Source: Paractinoplanes brasiliensis (lineage in GTDB: Bacteria; Actinomycetota; Actinomycetes; Mycobacteriales; Micromonosporaceae). Taken from it: DNA of 64,000 nt. Under the pieces are notes generated by a model. It searched no databases. It had not been told where the DNA came from and worked only from the letters and a program-made list of their open reading frames with translations. The stretch is taken from NCBI RefSeq assembly GCF_004362215.1, contig NZ_SNWR01000001.1, forward strand, positions 4,198,001 through 4,262,000. Direction: 5' to 3'. Every line of letters starts with the position of its first letter. Position 1 is the first letter of the stretch. Below, piece after piece: positions 15,463-23,518 of the stretch. The translations under genes were made by a program, and so were the position numbers.

Positions 15463-16341
15463 GTGCCCCCCACCAGGTCCCGCGCGACGGTCCCCGAGCA
15501 GCTCGGCTTCGACGGCATGCCCGAGCGGCTCTTCGTCTGCACCCCGAGCAAGCTCGGGGCGTTCGAGGACTGCCCACGCCGCTATCGATACTCCTACGTC
15601 GATCGTCCCTCGCCGCCCAAAGGGCCGCCGTGGGCGCACAATTCGCTGGGCGCGAGCGTGCACACCGCGCTGAAGAACTGGTATGCGCTGCCCGCCGACC
15701 GTCGCCTGCCCGAGTCGTTGCCGACGTTGCTCAAGTCGACGTGGGTGCGCGAAGGCTATCGCGACGTCGATCAGGAAAGGGTGACCTATCGGGCGGCGCT
15801 GCGCTGGCTCGAGACGTACGTGCGTGGGCTTGATCCTGCCGAAGAACCGCTCGGGGTCGAACGTGTCGTGGCCACGAAGACAGCCGTGCTGGCGTTCAAC
15901 GGCCGGGCCGACCGCATCGACGCACGTCAGGGCCCCGACGGTCCCGAGGCGGTGATCGTCGACTACAAGACCGGCCGTTCCGGGCTCGGCGCCGACGACG
16001 CGCGCGGCTCGCAGGCGCTGGCCCTCTACGCGTACGCCGCCTCCCGGGTCTTCCGCCGGCCGAGCTATCGGGTCGAGCTGCATCACCTGCCGACCGGCAC
16101 GGTCGCGGCGCACGAGCACACCGAGGAGTCACTGGCCCGCAAGGTCAGCCGGGCCGAGGACACCGCCCGCGACATCATGGCCGCCGAGCGAGCCGTGGCC
16201 GCCGGCGCCGATCCGGACGTCGAGTTCCCGACCAACCCCGGGACGCTCTGCTCCTGGTGCGACTTCCGCCGGTCGTGTCCCGCCGGACAGGATTCCCCCG
16301 CCAAAGACCCGTGGGAGTCGGTCAACCACCTGACGGCTTAG
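15463..16341 (+). CDS. RecB-family PD-(D/E)XK nuclease
   Basis: A 292-residue single-domain nuclease of the PDDEXK_1 family. The N-terminal CTPSKLGAFEDCPRRYRY contributes the first cysteine. The catalytic core is NGRADRID then VIVDYKTGRSG, giving the D and DYK residues. The C-terminal CSWCDFRRSC completes a four-cysteine set expected to hold an iron-sulfur cluster, as in AddB and Cas4. No CRISPR array or helicase partner is adjacent, so it is a stand-alone actinobacterial RecB-like exonuclease of unknown pathway. The 3' gap carries a 24-bp tandem repeat. Confidence 0.92.
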   Translation: MPPTRSRATVPEQLGFDGMPERLFVCTPSKLGAFEDCPRRYRYSYVDRPSPPKGPPWAHNSLGASVHTALKNWYALPADRRLPESLPTLLKSTWVREGYRDVDQERVTYRAALRWLETYVRGLDPAEEPLGVERVVATKTAVLAFNGRADRIDARQGPDGPEAVIVDYKTGRSGLGADDARGSQALALYAYAASRVFRRPSYRVELHHLPTGTVAAHEHTEESLARKVSRAEDTARDIMAAERAVAAGADPDVEFPTNPGTLCSWCDFRRSCPAGQDSPAKDPWESVNHLTA

Positions 16342-16356
16342 CTCGGTCACGCTGAC

Positions 16357-16403
16357 GGCTCATCCCTCGGTCACGCCGGGGGCTCATCCCTCGGTCACGC
16401 CGG
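16357..16403. repeat. 24-bp tandem duplication at the 3' end of the MpaB-type gene
   Basis: GGCTCATCCCTCGGTCACG repeats at 16357 and 16381; a partial copy lies at 16341-16350. The stop codon of the minus-strand oxygenase gene (16395-16397) falls inside the second unit. Confidence 0.8.
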
Positions 16404-17240
16404 CGCGGGCGAGGGCGGCCTTGCGGATGGGGGCACGCGATACTTCCGGGGCAGCGAGTTGATCAGCGTGTCGAGCAGCAGGCGCAGACCACGAGCCGAG
16501 AGGTTCGCCGTCAGGTCGGTGGTGGGCCAGCCCGGGCCGCCGTACAGACGCCGTGCCCACGGCGGGAGCAGGCCGAACGCGGTGCTCGCCACGCCCAGAT
16601 AGGCCCAGCGGGTGGGGCCCAGCGTCAGCCCGAGGCGCAGGGCGGGCGGCCCCCACTCGGGCGCGGGCGGCACAGTCAGAAAGAGGGCGGTCTCGGCGCC
16701 GTCCTTGGTCAGGCCCAGTTCAGGGCGCATCGCCTGGTAATAGGCCTCCACCTCGGCGGCCGTGGCGGGGACGGTCGCGGGGTCGAGGCCGACCAGTTCC
16801 GCCGATTTGAGCTGCTCGGTGTAATACCGGTCGATCTCGTCGGGTGTCAGCCGCCCCCCGGCCCTGGTCGCGGTGCTCAGGAACGACTCGACCTCGGCCA
16901 CGTGCACCCAGCGCAGCAGTTTGGGCTCGTCGATGCGGAACTTCTCGCCCGTACGGGGGTCTGTTGCGCTCATCAGCGCGTGAAAGCGGCGGACCCGGCT
17001 CGCGGCCCGCTGAACCTCCTCGGTCGTGCCGAAGATCACCGTGGCGACGTACGTGGAAGTGCGGCTGAGGCGGCCCCACGGGTCGGTGCGGTAGCCGGAG
17101 TTCTGCGCGACACCGGCGACGGCACGCGGGTGCAGCGCCTGCAGGTAGAGCGAGCGGAGCCCGCCGAGCAGCAAGATCGGTTCGCGGTGCAGTTTCCAGG
17201 TGACCGAATCCGGCCCGAACAGCCCCACGTCGACGCTCAT
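16395..17240 (-). CDS. MpaB family oxygenase (DUF2236)
   Basis: A 281-residue protein of the DUF2236/MpaB family, which includes rubber oxygenase Lcp and fungal MpaB-type heme or metal oxygenases. Seen in the sequence are LHREPILLLGGLRSLYLQALHP near the start, including a His in the ALHPRAV segment, a second conserved His in RWVHVAEVESFL, and LPPWARRLYGGPGWP near the end. The substrate is unknown. It is the only such gene here and is followed by no partner. The Pro/Ala-rich last residues run into a 24-bp tandem repeat. Confidence 0.87.
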   Translation of the reverse strand: MSVDVGLFGPDSVTWKLHREPILLLGGLRSLYLQALHPRAVAGVAQNSGYRTDPWGRLSRTSTYVATVIFGTTEEVQRAASRVRRFHALMSATDPRTGEKFRIDEPKLLRWVHVAEVESFLSTATRAGGRLTPDEIDRYYTEQLKSAELVGLDPATVPATAAEVEAYYQAMRPELGLTKDGAETALFLTVPPAPEWGPPALRLGLTLGPTRWAYLGVASTAFGLLPPWARRLYGGPGWPTTDLTANLSARGLRLLLDTLINSLPRKYRVPPSARPPSPAPA

Positions 17241-17282
17241 GTGATCCAGCGTGCCACGCGATCAGCGAAAAGTTGAACTCGT

Positions 17283-17717
17283 TCAGGTAGTTGTCTCGGC
17301 GAGGCGGCGACCCTGGCAGGCCGGGCAGAGACCCCAGAACGTCACCTCGGCCTCGTCCAGCTCGAAGCCGTGCGCGTCCGACGGGGTCAGACACGGGCGC
17401 TCACCCACCGCGCAGTCGACATCGGCGATCTCACCGCACCCCCGGCACACGATGTGGTGGTGGTTGTCGCCGACCCGGGCCTCGAAACGCGCGGGGCTGC
17501 CGGCCGGTTCCAGGCGGCGGGCCAGGCCGGCCCGGGACAGCGCGCCTAGAACGTCGTAGATCGCCTGGGTCGACACCGACTCGAGCCGGGTGCGGGCCCG
17601 GACGGCGATTTCCTCAACCTCCAGATGCCCGCCCTCGGACAGGATCTCGAGCACGGCGAGGCGCGGCTTCGTGACCCGGAGGCCGTGCTCGCGCAGCAGT
17701 TCCTCACCGTTCGACAT
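17283..17717 (-). CDS. Fur family transcriptional regulator
   Basis: A 144-residue metalloregulator. The N-terminal winged helix contains GLRVTKPRLAVLEIL and VSTQAIYDVLGALSRAGLARR. The C-terminal half has the metal-binding HHHIVCRGCGE and the structural-zinc cysteine pairs CRGC and CPAC. The sequence style is of the FurA/PerR-like peroxide regulators that often accompany catalase genes, but no katG is here. It is divergent from the DUF2231 gene. The palindrome TTCAATTGAA in the shared gap is a possible operator. Confidence 0.92.
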   Translation of the reverse strand: MSNGEELLREHGLRVTKPRLAVLEILSEGGHLEVEEIAVRARTRLESVSTQAIYDVLGALSRAGLARRLEPAGSPARFEARVGDNHHHIVCRGCGEIADVDCAVGERPCLTPSDAHGFELDEAEVTFWGLCPACQGRRLAETTT

Positions 17718-17780
17718 CGGTCCATGACAGCACGGAATCGGCGAATCCCCAACTTCTGCCCCGGCCCGACAAGATCGCAT

Positions 17781-17790
17781 TTCAATTGAA
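17781..17790. promoter_or_regulatory. palindrome TTCAATTGAA, possible Fur-family operator
   Basis: A perfect 10-bp AT-rich palindrome in an otherwise GC-rich 170-base gap between the divergent Fur and DUF2231 genes. Position and composition fit an operator; half-sites are shorter than classical Fur boxes. Confidence 0.35.
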
Positions 17791-17887
17791 CCGGGTAGTT
17801 GCGGCAGGTGTACGCGCATGAGAAAGATGCTTGCGTCGTCAGATATCTCTCGGCTGGCGGCCATGAACCAGTTCCTCAGGAGGCATC

Positions 17888-18364
17888 GTGTTCGACCAGA
17901 TCAACGGCCTGCCGGTGCACGCGCTCGTACTGCACGCCGCGGTCATTTTCGTCCCGTTGCTCGCGCTGGGGGCGGTGGTCTACGCACTGGTTCCCCGCTG
18001 GCGGCCCAAGACGGGATGGGCGCTCGTGCTGCTCGCTATCGCCGCGCCCGCGTCCGCGTGGGTGGCGAGGGCCTCCGGTACGGAGCTTTACAACCGTCTG
18101 CTCGAGCAGGGCGTGAGCGGGCGCGGCAAGGAGATCCTCGACGACCACATGGGCTTCGGCAGCCTCACGGCGTGGTTCGCGCTCGCGCTGGGAGTGGTGA
18201 GCCTCGTGATGGTGGCGCTCACCTGGCGCCGGGGCGGCGGCCGGCTCCCGATGATCGGTGAGGTGGGCGCGGCCGTGGTGATGATCGTCCTGGCCGCCCT
18301 GTCCGGCTACTACGTTTTCAAGACGGGCGACTCGGGGGCTACCGCCGTGTGGGGGACCTACTAG
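17888..18364 (+). CDS. DUF2231 membrane protein
   Basis: A 158-residue protein with four hydrophobic helices (HALVLHAAVIFVPLLALGAVV, TGWALVLLAIAAPASAWVA, LTAWFALALGVVSLVMVAL, VVMIVLAALSGYYVF). The LPVHALVLHAAVIFVPL start and the HMGFGSLTAWFA stretch fit DUF2231, whose histidines are suspected heme or metal ligands. GTG 17888 is preceded by a strong AGGAGG. It is divergent from the Fur regulator gene, which may control it. Confidence 0.88.
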   Translation: MFDQINGLPVHALVLHAAVIFVPLLALGAVVYALVPRWRPKTGWALVLLAIAAPASAWVARASGTELYNRLLEQGVSGRGKEILDDHMGFGSLTAWFALALGVVSLVMVALTWRRGGGRLPMIGEVGAAVVMIVLAALSGYYVFKTGDSGATAVWGTY

Positions 18365-18435
18365 TCGCCGGCTCGGCCGGTCGGCAGACCGTACGCGCTG
18401 GAATGCCGATGCTGGGTACGCCGGGTGATGGAGGT

Positions 18436-18762
18436 TCAGAAGATCACCCGAGCGCAGAGGAGGCAGAGCAGGATCAGGGCGATCGCGCCCGCCACCAGGC
18501 CCACGCCGTACGTGACCGTGCGGGCCGAGCCCTCGGCGTCGTCGAGGGCGTCCTGATCCTGCGTCGGCATGTTCCGTGGCGGCGGCGGGTGCGCGATCGT
18601 CGGGGGCCGCCAGTTCGGCGACGGCCGGGCAGTGCGCGGCGGCCCCGGATAGTTGCTGCCTCGCTTGGGCGTGGGCGCCTGCGGCCCGGGAGAGGGCGGT
18701 GCCGAGTCGGGATCCGGTCGTTGCCAGTACGCGTCGTCCGGGACGCCGGTGGGGGAGCTCAC
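18436..18762 (-). CDS. tail-anchored hypothetical membrane protein
   Basis: About 108 residues. A Pro-rich N-terminal 70 residues (repeated PP, with DDAYWQRPDPD near the start) is followed by one C-terminal helix, GVGLVAGAIALILLCLLCARV, ending two residues before the stop, as in tail-anchored proteins. The start is uncertain: GTG 18762 is used, GTG 18768 is possible, and neither has a good ribosome site. Function unknown. Confidence 0.65.
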   Translation of the reverse strand: MSSPTGVPDDAYWQRPDPDSAPPSPGPQAPTPKRGSNYPGPPRTARPSPNWRPPTIAHPPPPRNMPTQDQDALDDAEGSARTVTYGVGLVAGAIALILLCLLCARVIF

Positions 18763-18826
18763 GTTCACCGACGGTACAGCTGAAGGGGGAAGACTTCCGC
18801 AGGGGCGCGGGCCTACCCTCGTACAC

Positions 18827-19003
18827 GTGGACATCCTGGATGAACCCGAGCGCGACAACGACGCCGAGCGCGTGGTCGATTTCGACTCGGAAGAGGCGGC
18901 GGTCCTTCCCGACCAGACCCGGGACGACACCGAGCGCGGTTGGGGCGAACGCTCCTACGACAACGATGAGCGCCTGCTGGAAGACCGCCCGCCGCACTGG
19001 TGA
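18827..19003 (+). CDS. small acidic conserved protein
   Basis: A 58-residue, highly acidic protein ending in DERLLEDRPPHW, a C-terminal signature I associate with a small conserved actinobacterial protein of unknown function. GTG 18827 has a TACCCT box ending seven bases upstream and no Shine-Dalgarno, suggesting leaderless translation. Confidence 0.7.
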   Translation: MDILDEPERDNDAERVVDFDSEEAAVLPDQTRDDTERGWGERSYDNDERLLEDRPPHW

Positions 19004-19054
19004 TCGGCCTTGGCGGCCGCTCGACGTGTCCGACCGTACGGTGTGCTTCGACGG

Positions 19055-19669
19055 TCAGCCGGGGCGGATCAGGACGGCGAAGGTCTGACCGGGGCCTGCG
19101 ACGGCGTGCTTGGCCTCGTCAGGGGTCAGCGCCAGCAGCAGGCCGCCGATCGCGGGGTCGTCGGAACGGGTGACCTGAAGGACAAGCGCCGAGCCGGCGA
19201 CCGGTGTCGCGCCGCCGCCGGACTCGTCGAGGAGCAGAAGATCAACCCGGTTGCCCGCCTGGACCAGGGCCAGGGCGGCGGGATCGGCCAACCGGACGGG
19301 CACGCCCACGCTGCCGGACGGGACCGGCTGCACGCTGATGCCGCCCGGTGTTGCGGCCGACGGGGTCGCGGGTTCCTTCCCCGGTCCTGCCTGAGCTCCG
19401 GGCCTGCCCCGATCGCCTTTTGCGGCCTGCATTCCGTTCTCGCCTCCGGCGGCGGCCAGAGGGCCATTGCCGCACGGGTCCGACGACGACCACGACACCA
19501 GGGCGGCGCTGCACAACAGGAACACGACCACCGCGAGGCGCAGCACCATGCCGGTGGCCGGCCGGCGCCAGCGTACGGGATCCAGGCGCCCGTCGCGGCG
19601 GTTGCGGCTGGGTGATCCTGTCGCCTTGGGGAGGACAGCACCCAGCCGGGAGCCAGTGGATCTGCCCAT
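19055..19669 (-). CDS. CpaB/RcpC-like SAF-domain protein
   Basis: A 204-residue protein. A basic N-terminus leads into one membrane helix (GMVLRLAVVVFLLCSAALVSW, about residues 39-60). A Gly/Ala/Pro-rich linker follows. Then comes an RcpC/CpaB-like segment, VPVRLADPAALALVQAGNRVDLLLL, the portion of Flp-pilus assembly proteins that follows the SAF domain. A complete SAF region is not evident and no tad pilus genes are in the window, so a pilus role is weakly supported. ATG 19669 follows GGAAGGGG. Confidence 0.75.
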   Translation of the reverse strand: MGRSTGSRLGAVLPKATGSPSRNRRDGRLDPVRWRRPATGMVLRLAVVVFLLCSAALVSWSSSDPCGNGPLAAAGGENGMQAAKGDRGRPGAQAGPGKEPATPSAATPGGISVQPVPSGSVGVPVRLADPAALALVQAGNRVDLLLLDESGGGATPVAGSALVLQVTRSDDPAIGGLLLALTPDEAKHAVAGPGQTFAVLIRPG

Positions 19670-19833
19670 GAGTCGTGCCCCTTCCGGACGCCGCGGCGTC
19701 GCGGTCTTGCGGCGCCGGGGCGGACGTTAGGCGAGACGGGAGATCGTTCGCTCGGGCCCTGTGGACAACCCCGAATTGTGGATAACTCAAGCCGATCTTC
19801 GCGAGCGGCGTAGGTTCACAAAGCCCCCCGGGT

Positions 19834-19910
19834 GGGGGGTCTCGGGGGAGGGCCGTGGGGGTCTCGTGGGAGGGCCGTGGTGGGGGTCTCGCGGGAGGGC
19901 CGTGGTGGGG
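19834..19910. repeat. G-rich 22-25 bp tandem repeat
   Basis: Three units containing GTCTCG then GGGAGGGCCGTGG, with GTCTCG at 19839, 19861 and 19886. The plus strand is very G-rich and could form quadruplex structure. Confidence 0.8.
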
Positions 19911-19983
19911 AGAGCGCCGTCGGCGGGTACGGCCAGTCGTGCCGGGGGACGGCCAGTCGTGCCGGGGTCGCGGGTACCACCGC

Positions 19984-20094
19984 CTACGCCGGGGCCGGCG
20001 GGTAGGCCGACTACGCCGGGGTTGGCGGGTGCGACCGGCTACGCCGGGGTTGGCGGGTGCGACCGGCTACGCCGGGGATGGCGAACCGCGCCGG
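19984..20094. repeat. 28-bp tandem repeat, four starts
   Basis: CTACGCCGGGG starts at 19984, 20011, 20039 and 20067, with spacings of 27, 28 and 28 bases. The central units carry TTGGCGGGTGCGACCGG and are identical. Confidence 0.85.
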
Positions 20095-20130
20095 GAGAGG
20101 GACGGGCCGGCGCGGTTCGGAGGCTTCGGG

Positions 20131-20517
20131 TCAGGAAGCGGCGGCTGTCTTCGAGCTGCTCGACGAGGAGGAAGACGTCGCGGTGGTCGAGGACGTCGAC
20201 GAGCTGGACGACGACGAGGACGTGGACGACGAGGACGTGGACGACGAGTCACCCGAGGACGATGTCGAGGACGAGCCGTTGGTGGCGTCGGCCTTCTTGG
20301 TGGACTCGTTGCCGCTGGACTTCTCGGCGCTCACGTTTCCGGAGCGGGAGTCGTTTCGGTAGAAGCCCGAACCCTTGAAGACGATGCCGACCGAGTTGAA
20401 GACTTTGCGGAGCTTGCCCTGGCAGTTCGGGCACTCGGTCAGTGCCGGGTCGGAGAACGACTGCACGGCCTCGAGCTGGTGTCCGCACTCGGTGCAGGCG
20501 TACTGGTAGGTAGGCAC
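20131..20517 (-). CDS. ruc: FmdB zinc-ribbon protein, Ruc-like redox-regulated chaperone
   Basis: A 128-residue protein. The N-terminal 55 residues are an FmdB zinc ribbon (CTECGH and CPNCQG, plus VFNSVGIVFKGSGFYRND). The last 65 residues are almost entirely Ser/Thr/Lys with long serine runs, presumably disordered. The M. tuberculosis homologue Rv0991c (Ruc) is a chaperone activated by oxidation that works with the Hsp70 system; the same neighbours (5-FCL, galU, moeA, rimJ, GlpR) occur there. A perfect CIRCE element lies upstream, so HrcA heat-shock control is expected. GTG 20517 follows GGAGGA. Confidence 0.88.
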   Translation of the reverse strand: MPTYQYACTECGHQLEAVQSFSDPALTECPNCQGKLRKVFNSVGIVFKGSGFYRNDSRSGNVSAEKSSGNESTKKADATNGSSSTSSSGDSSSTSSSSTSSSSSSSSTSSTTATSSSSSSSSKTAAAS

Positions 20518-20542
20518 GGCTCCTCCGGATCTGGTCGGCTGC

Positions 20543-20567
20543 TGGCACTCGCCAACTCCGAGTGCCA
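20543..20567. promoter_or_regulatory. CIRCE element (HrcA operator)
   Basis: TGGCACTC, nine bases, GAGTGCCA: a perfect inverted repeat matching CIRCE (GCACTC-N9-GAGTGC). It lies 26 bases upstream of the FmdB/Ruc start codon on the minus strand. Confidence 0.9.
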
Positions 20568-20608
20568 ATGTTGCGCCATCGGAGGTCATTTCGTCCACTC
20601 GGCCGGGC

Positions 20609-20694
20609 GTCTGAGGAGTCAATCGCCCCAAACGCCCGGGTCGGCGGCGGGTGTCTGGGGAGTCGATCGGCGGAAACGCCCGGGTCGGCGGCGG
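20609..20694. repeat. 42-bp direct duplication
   Basis: Two copies at 20609-20650 and 20653-20694 share AAACGCCCGGGTCGGCGGCGG and a diverged GTCTG-GGAGTC start. The first copy lies in the probable upstream region of the FmdB/Ruc promoter. G-rich sequence continues to about 20770. Confidence 0.75.
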
Positions 20695-20779
20695 TCGCGT
20701 CTACGGCGGCGGGCGCGTCCAAGGTGGCGGTCGCGTCCGAGGGGGCGGTCGCCGGAGACGCCTGGGTCGACCGTTGGGG

Positions 20780-21412
20780 TCAGCGGGCTGGCTCGGGGGC
20801 TTCGGCGTCGAAAACGGTGAGGCCGCCGCCGGGGGTGATTGCCGCGTGCACCGGGCGGTCGTGTGGTTCGGCGGGCACATGGTCGACCAGTTCGCCGTCG
20901 TGCAGCAGGGCCACCACGAAAGAGTTGCCGGTCAGACGGGCCAGTGCCCGGTCGTACGAGCCGCCGCCCCTTCCCATGCGCATGCCCCGGCGGTCGACGG
21001 CCAGGGCGGGCACGAAGACGAGCGTGGCTTCCCTGACGGCTGTGACGCCGAGGCGGGGGCCGTCGGGTTCGAGCAGTCCGCGGGGGGCGGCGACCAGACG
21101 CGAAGGGGTGGCGGACGGATACGCAGCCCAGTCGAGGTCGTTGTCCGGGAGGAGAACGGGCAACAGGACCCGGGCCCGTGCGGACAGCAACGCCACCAGA
21201 TCGGTCCCGCCCGGCTCGCGGCCCACCGGCATGTACGCCGCCACTGTGGGGTGGTTGTCACGGCGTACGAGGGAAAGGGCTTGATCTTGAATGGCGAGGG
21301 CGGCGGAGGCGAGCGACGAAGGCGTCAGGGCGCGACGGGAAGTGAGGAGGCGATCGCGTAGCGCAACCTTCGCGGCGCGAGATCTTTCCGCATCACGGGT
21401 TAAATCGGGCAC
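20780..21412 (-). CDS. 5-formyltetrahydrofolate cyclo-ligase
   Basis: A 210-residue enzyme that converts 5-formyl-THF to methenyl-THF with ATP. Seen are the basic N-terminal RAAKVALRDRLL, VAAYMPVGREPG, LVFVPALAVDRRGMRMGRGGGSYDRAL (the substrate and Mg-ATP loop) and a final HDRPVHAAITPGG. GTG 21412 is selected because AGGGGG stands seven bases upstream. It is upstream of FmdB/Ruc on the same strand, with a repeat-rich 262-base gap between, and divergent from the GGDEF gene. Confidence 0.93.
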   Translation of the reverse strand: MPDLTRDAERSRAAKVALRDRLLTSRRALTPSSLASAALAIQDQALSLVRRDNHPTVAAYMPVGREPGGTDLVALLSARARVLLPVLLPDNDLDWAAYPSATPSRLVAAPRGLLEPDGPRLGVTAVREATLVFVPALAVDRRGMRMGRGGGSYDRALARLTGNSFVVALLHDGELVDHVPAEPHDRPVHAAITPGGGLTVFDAEAPEPAR

Positions 21413-21493
21413 GCAACACCCCCTTTTGAAAACCGGCAAACGGTGCACACTATGTCAGCATCGCTCCAAAGAGGGCCACTTCCGGGAGGATGC

Positions 21494-23479
21494 GTGACGC
21501 TACGTGGCCGGCTCACCACTGCCTTTCTGGTGGTTGTGCTCGGTCCGGTCCTGCTCGGGTCCATCTTTGTCGCCCTGACTGTCGCCGCGGTGAGCCGGGA
21601 CCGGACAGCCGAGCGACTCGACCATGCCACCACCACTGTGCGGACCGGGATGGCGGCGGCCTGCCGGCAGCTTCAGGCAGTGGCCGACGCGGTGGCGGTG
21701 GTCCCCCCGGCCGAGCGGTCGGCGGTGGCCGATCAGCTGATCACACGCGGTCTGGCCACCGACATCAAGATCGTGACCCAGGTGCACGCGCGTGCGAGCG
21801 GGATGACGCTTCCGGTGCCCCGCCCGGTCGAGTTCACCGGCTGGCAGGACTGCGCCTTCCCGGTGGGTGGGACGACCACCGCGATATCCGTCCGATCCGT
21901 CGCCGGTGACGAGCTGATCACCGCCGCGCAGGCCGTCGACCAGGAATTTCTGGCTCGTCTGGCCGCCGCCAGCGGAACCGAGATCCAGCTGGGGGATCAG
22001 GGCGAATCCGCCGGGGAGCACCGTCGCCTCGAGGCCGAGCCCGGTCAGCCGCTGCGTCTCACGCTCACCGTTCCTCCGGGCAAACCCAGTTTCCTGTACG
22101 CCCTTCTCCCAGCTGTCGTGCTTGCCGCCGCGCTGGCCGCCGTGCTGGTGGCGCGCTGGCTGGCCTACTCGACCACCCGCCCGCTGGGTGAGCTGGCCTG
22201 GGCCGCCGACCGGGTGGCCGACGGCGAACTGGACACCCGCGTGCCGATCCCGCGCGCCGACGAGCTGGGCCGGCTCGCCGCCACCTTCAACCGGATGACG
22301 CGGGAGCTGCAGGCCTACGTGCAGGCGCTGACCGCCAGCCGCGACCAGCTGCGCGGGCACCTCGCGATCCTCGGCGAGACCCTTTCGAGCACCCACGACC
22401 TGCACCGGATCCTGCAGGTCATCCTGCGCACGGCCCTGGCCGCGACGGGTGCCCGGGCGGGGCTGGTGCTGCTGCTCGACCCGGCAACCGAGCAGCTGGT
22501 CGCGCGGTGCGGGGTGGGCCTGTCCGGCGACTGGGACGTGCCCGACGCCGAGCTGCTCGAACGCCGGTTGCCGGTCGGCTCCGGGGTGCTGGGGGCGGTG
22601 GCCGCGACCGGTGAGCCCCGGCGTGGGCAAGGCTCGCCGGCGACGGCGGAACCACCCTGCCTGACCTATGTGGCCGTCCCGATCTGCGCGCCGGCGGCGG
22701 CCGAGGAACCGGGCGACCCGCTGCCGCAGCCCGACACGCTCGGGGTGCTCGCCCTTTACGACCGGGTCGGCGGGGACGCCTTCGACGACGCCGATTTGCA
22801 CACCCTGCGTACGTTCGCCGGACAGGCCGGGGTGGCGGTGCACAACGTACGGATGCACGAGGAGGCGCAGCGGCTCTCGCTGACCGACCCGCTCACCGGG
22901 TTGTGGAACTACCGCTACCTGCGGGAATCGTTGCGCCGCGAGGTGGAGCGGGCCAGCCGGTTCGGGCGCATGCTCGCGGTGCTGGTGCTCGACCTCGATC
23001 ACTTCAAGGAGGTGAACGACACGTACGGGCATCCGGCCGGTGACGTGGTGCTGGGCGAGTTCGCCCGGCGGATCCGCGTCGGGCTGCGCGAGGTCGATGT
23101 GGCGTTCCGCCAGGGTGGGGAGGAGTTCGTGGTGCTGCTGCCGGAAACCGACGCGTACGGTGGCGCGATCGTCGCCGAGCGCCTCGGAGCCGCCGTACGG
23201 GGTCGTCCGGTGACCGCCGACGGCGTGCCGATCCCGGTCACGGTGTCGATCGGAGTGGCGGTCTATCCCGAGCACGGTGAGAATTCCGTACAGGTGCTCG
23301 CGGCCGCCGACCGCGCGCTGTACGCCGCCAAGAACGCTGGACGGGACACGTACCGGCTGGCCGAACCCGGCGATGTGACGAAGTCAGGGGTTTCCGAAAC
23401 GGATCATGAAGGAAACTTTGATCAGGCGACGACTGTGCCGGGCGGGTTACGACCGCAGCCGCACAGACGTGGCCGATAG
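21494..23479 (+). CDS. membrane diguanylate cyclase (HAMP-GAF-GGDEF)
   Basis: A 661-residue protein. It has a membrane helix near residues 7-30, an extracytoplasmic sensor of about 170 residues, a second helix near 205-228, and a HAMP domain (TTRPLGELAWAADRVADGELD). A GAF domain (about 305-465) is followed by a GGDEF domain. The active-site loop is GGEEF at 541-545, a functional variant. REVD, followed by exactly five residues before GGEEF, is an intact RxxD product-inhibition site, so c-di-GMP synthesis with feedback is predicted. No EAL domain is present. GTG 21494 follows GGGAGGA. Confidence 0.93.
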   Translation: MTLRGRLTTAFLVVVLGPVLLGSIFVALTVAAVSRDRTAERLDHATTTVRTGMAAACRQLQAVADAVAVVPPAERSAVADQLITRGLATDIKIVTQVHARASGMTLPVPRPVEFTGWQDCAFPVGGTTTAISVRSVAGDELITAAQAVDQEFLARLAAASGTEIQLGDQGESAGEHRRLEAEPGQPLRLTLTVPPGKPSFLYALLPAVVLAAALAAVLVARWLAYSTTRPLGELAWAADRVADGELDTRVPIPRADELGRLAATFNRMTRELQAYVQALTASRDQLRGHLAILGETLSSTHDLHRILQVILRTALAATGARAGLVLLLDPATEQLVARCGVGLSGDWDVPDAELLERRLPVGSGVLGAVAATGEPRRGQGSPATAEPPCLTYVAVPICAPAAAEEPGDPLPQPDTLGVLALYDRVGGDAFDDADLHTLRTFAGQAGVAVHNVRMHEEAQRLSLTDPLTGLWNYRYLRESLRREVERASRFGRMLAVLVLDLDHFKEVNDTYGHPAGDVVLGEFARRIRVGLREVDVAFRQGGEEFVVLLPETDAYGGAIVAERLGAAVRGRPVTADGVPIPVTVSIGVAVYPEHGENSVQVLAAADRALYAAKNAGRDTYRLAEPGDVTKSGVSETDHEGNFDQATTVPGGLRPQPHRRGR

Positions 23480-23518
23480 TCTCGCGGCATACCACGGGCA
23501 CGACTGAGCGAAGGTGCG

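Larger units (their letters stand above)
19670..20130. other. intergenic region with three repeat blocks
   Basis: 461 bases between two minus-strand genes. A G-rich 22/25-bp repeat, a 20-bp duplication (19926-19963) and a 28-bp repeat follow one another; no gene is credible. Confidence 0.6.

Noticed and set aside
15463..16341. Cas4 nuclease
   Set aside because: The four-cysteine RecB fold is similar, but no CRISPR array or cas1/cas2 is nearby and the size and motifs fit stand-alone actinobacterial RecB-like proteins.
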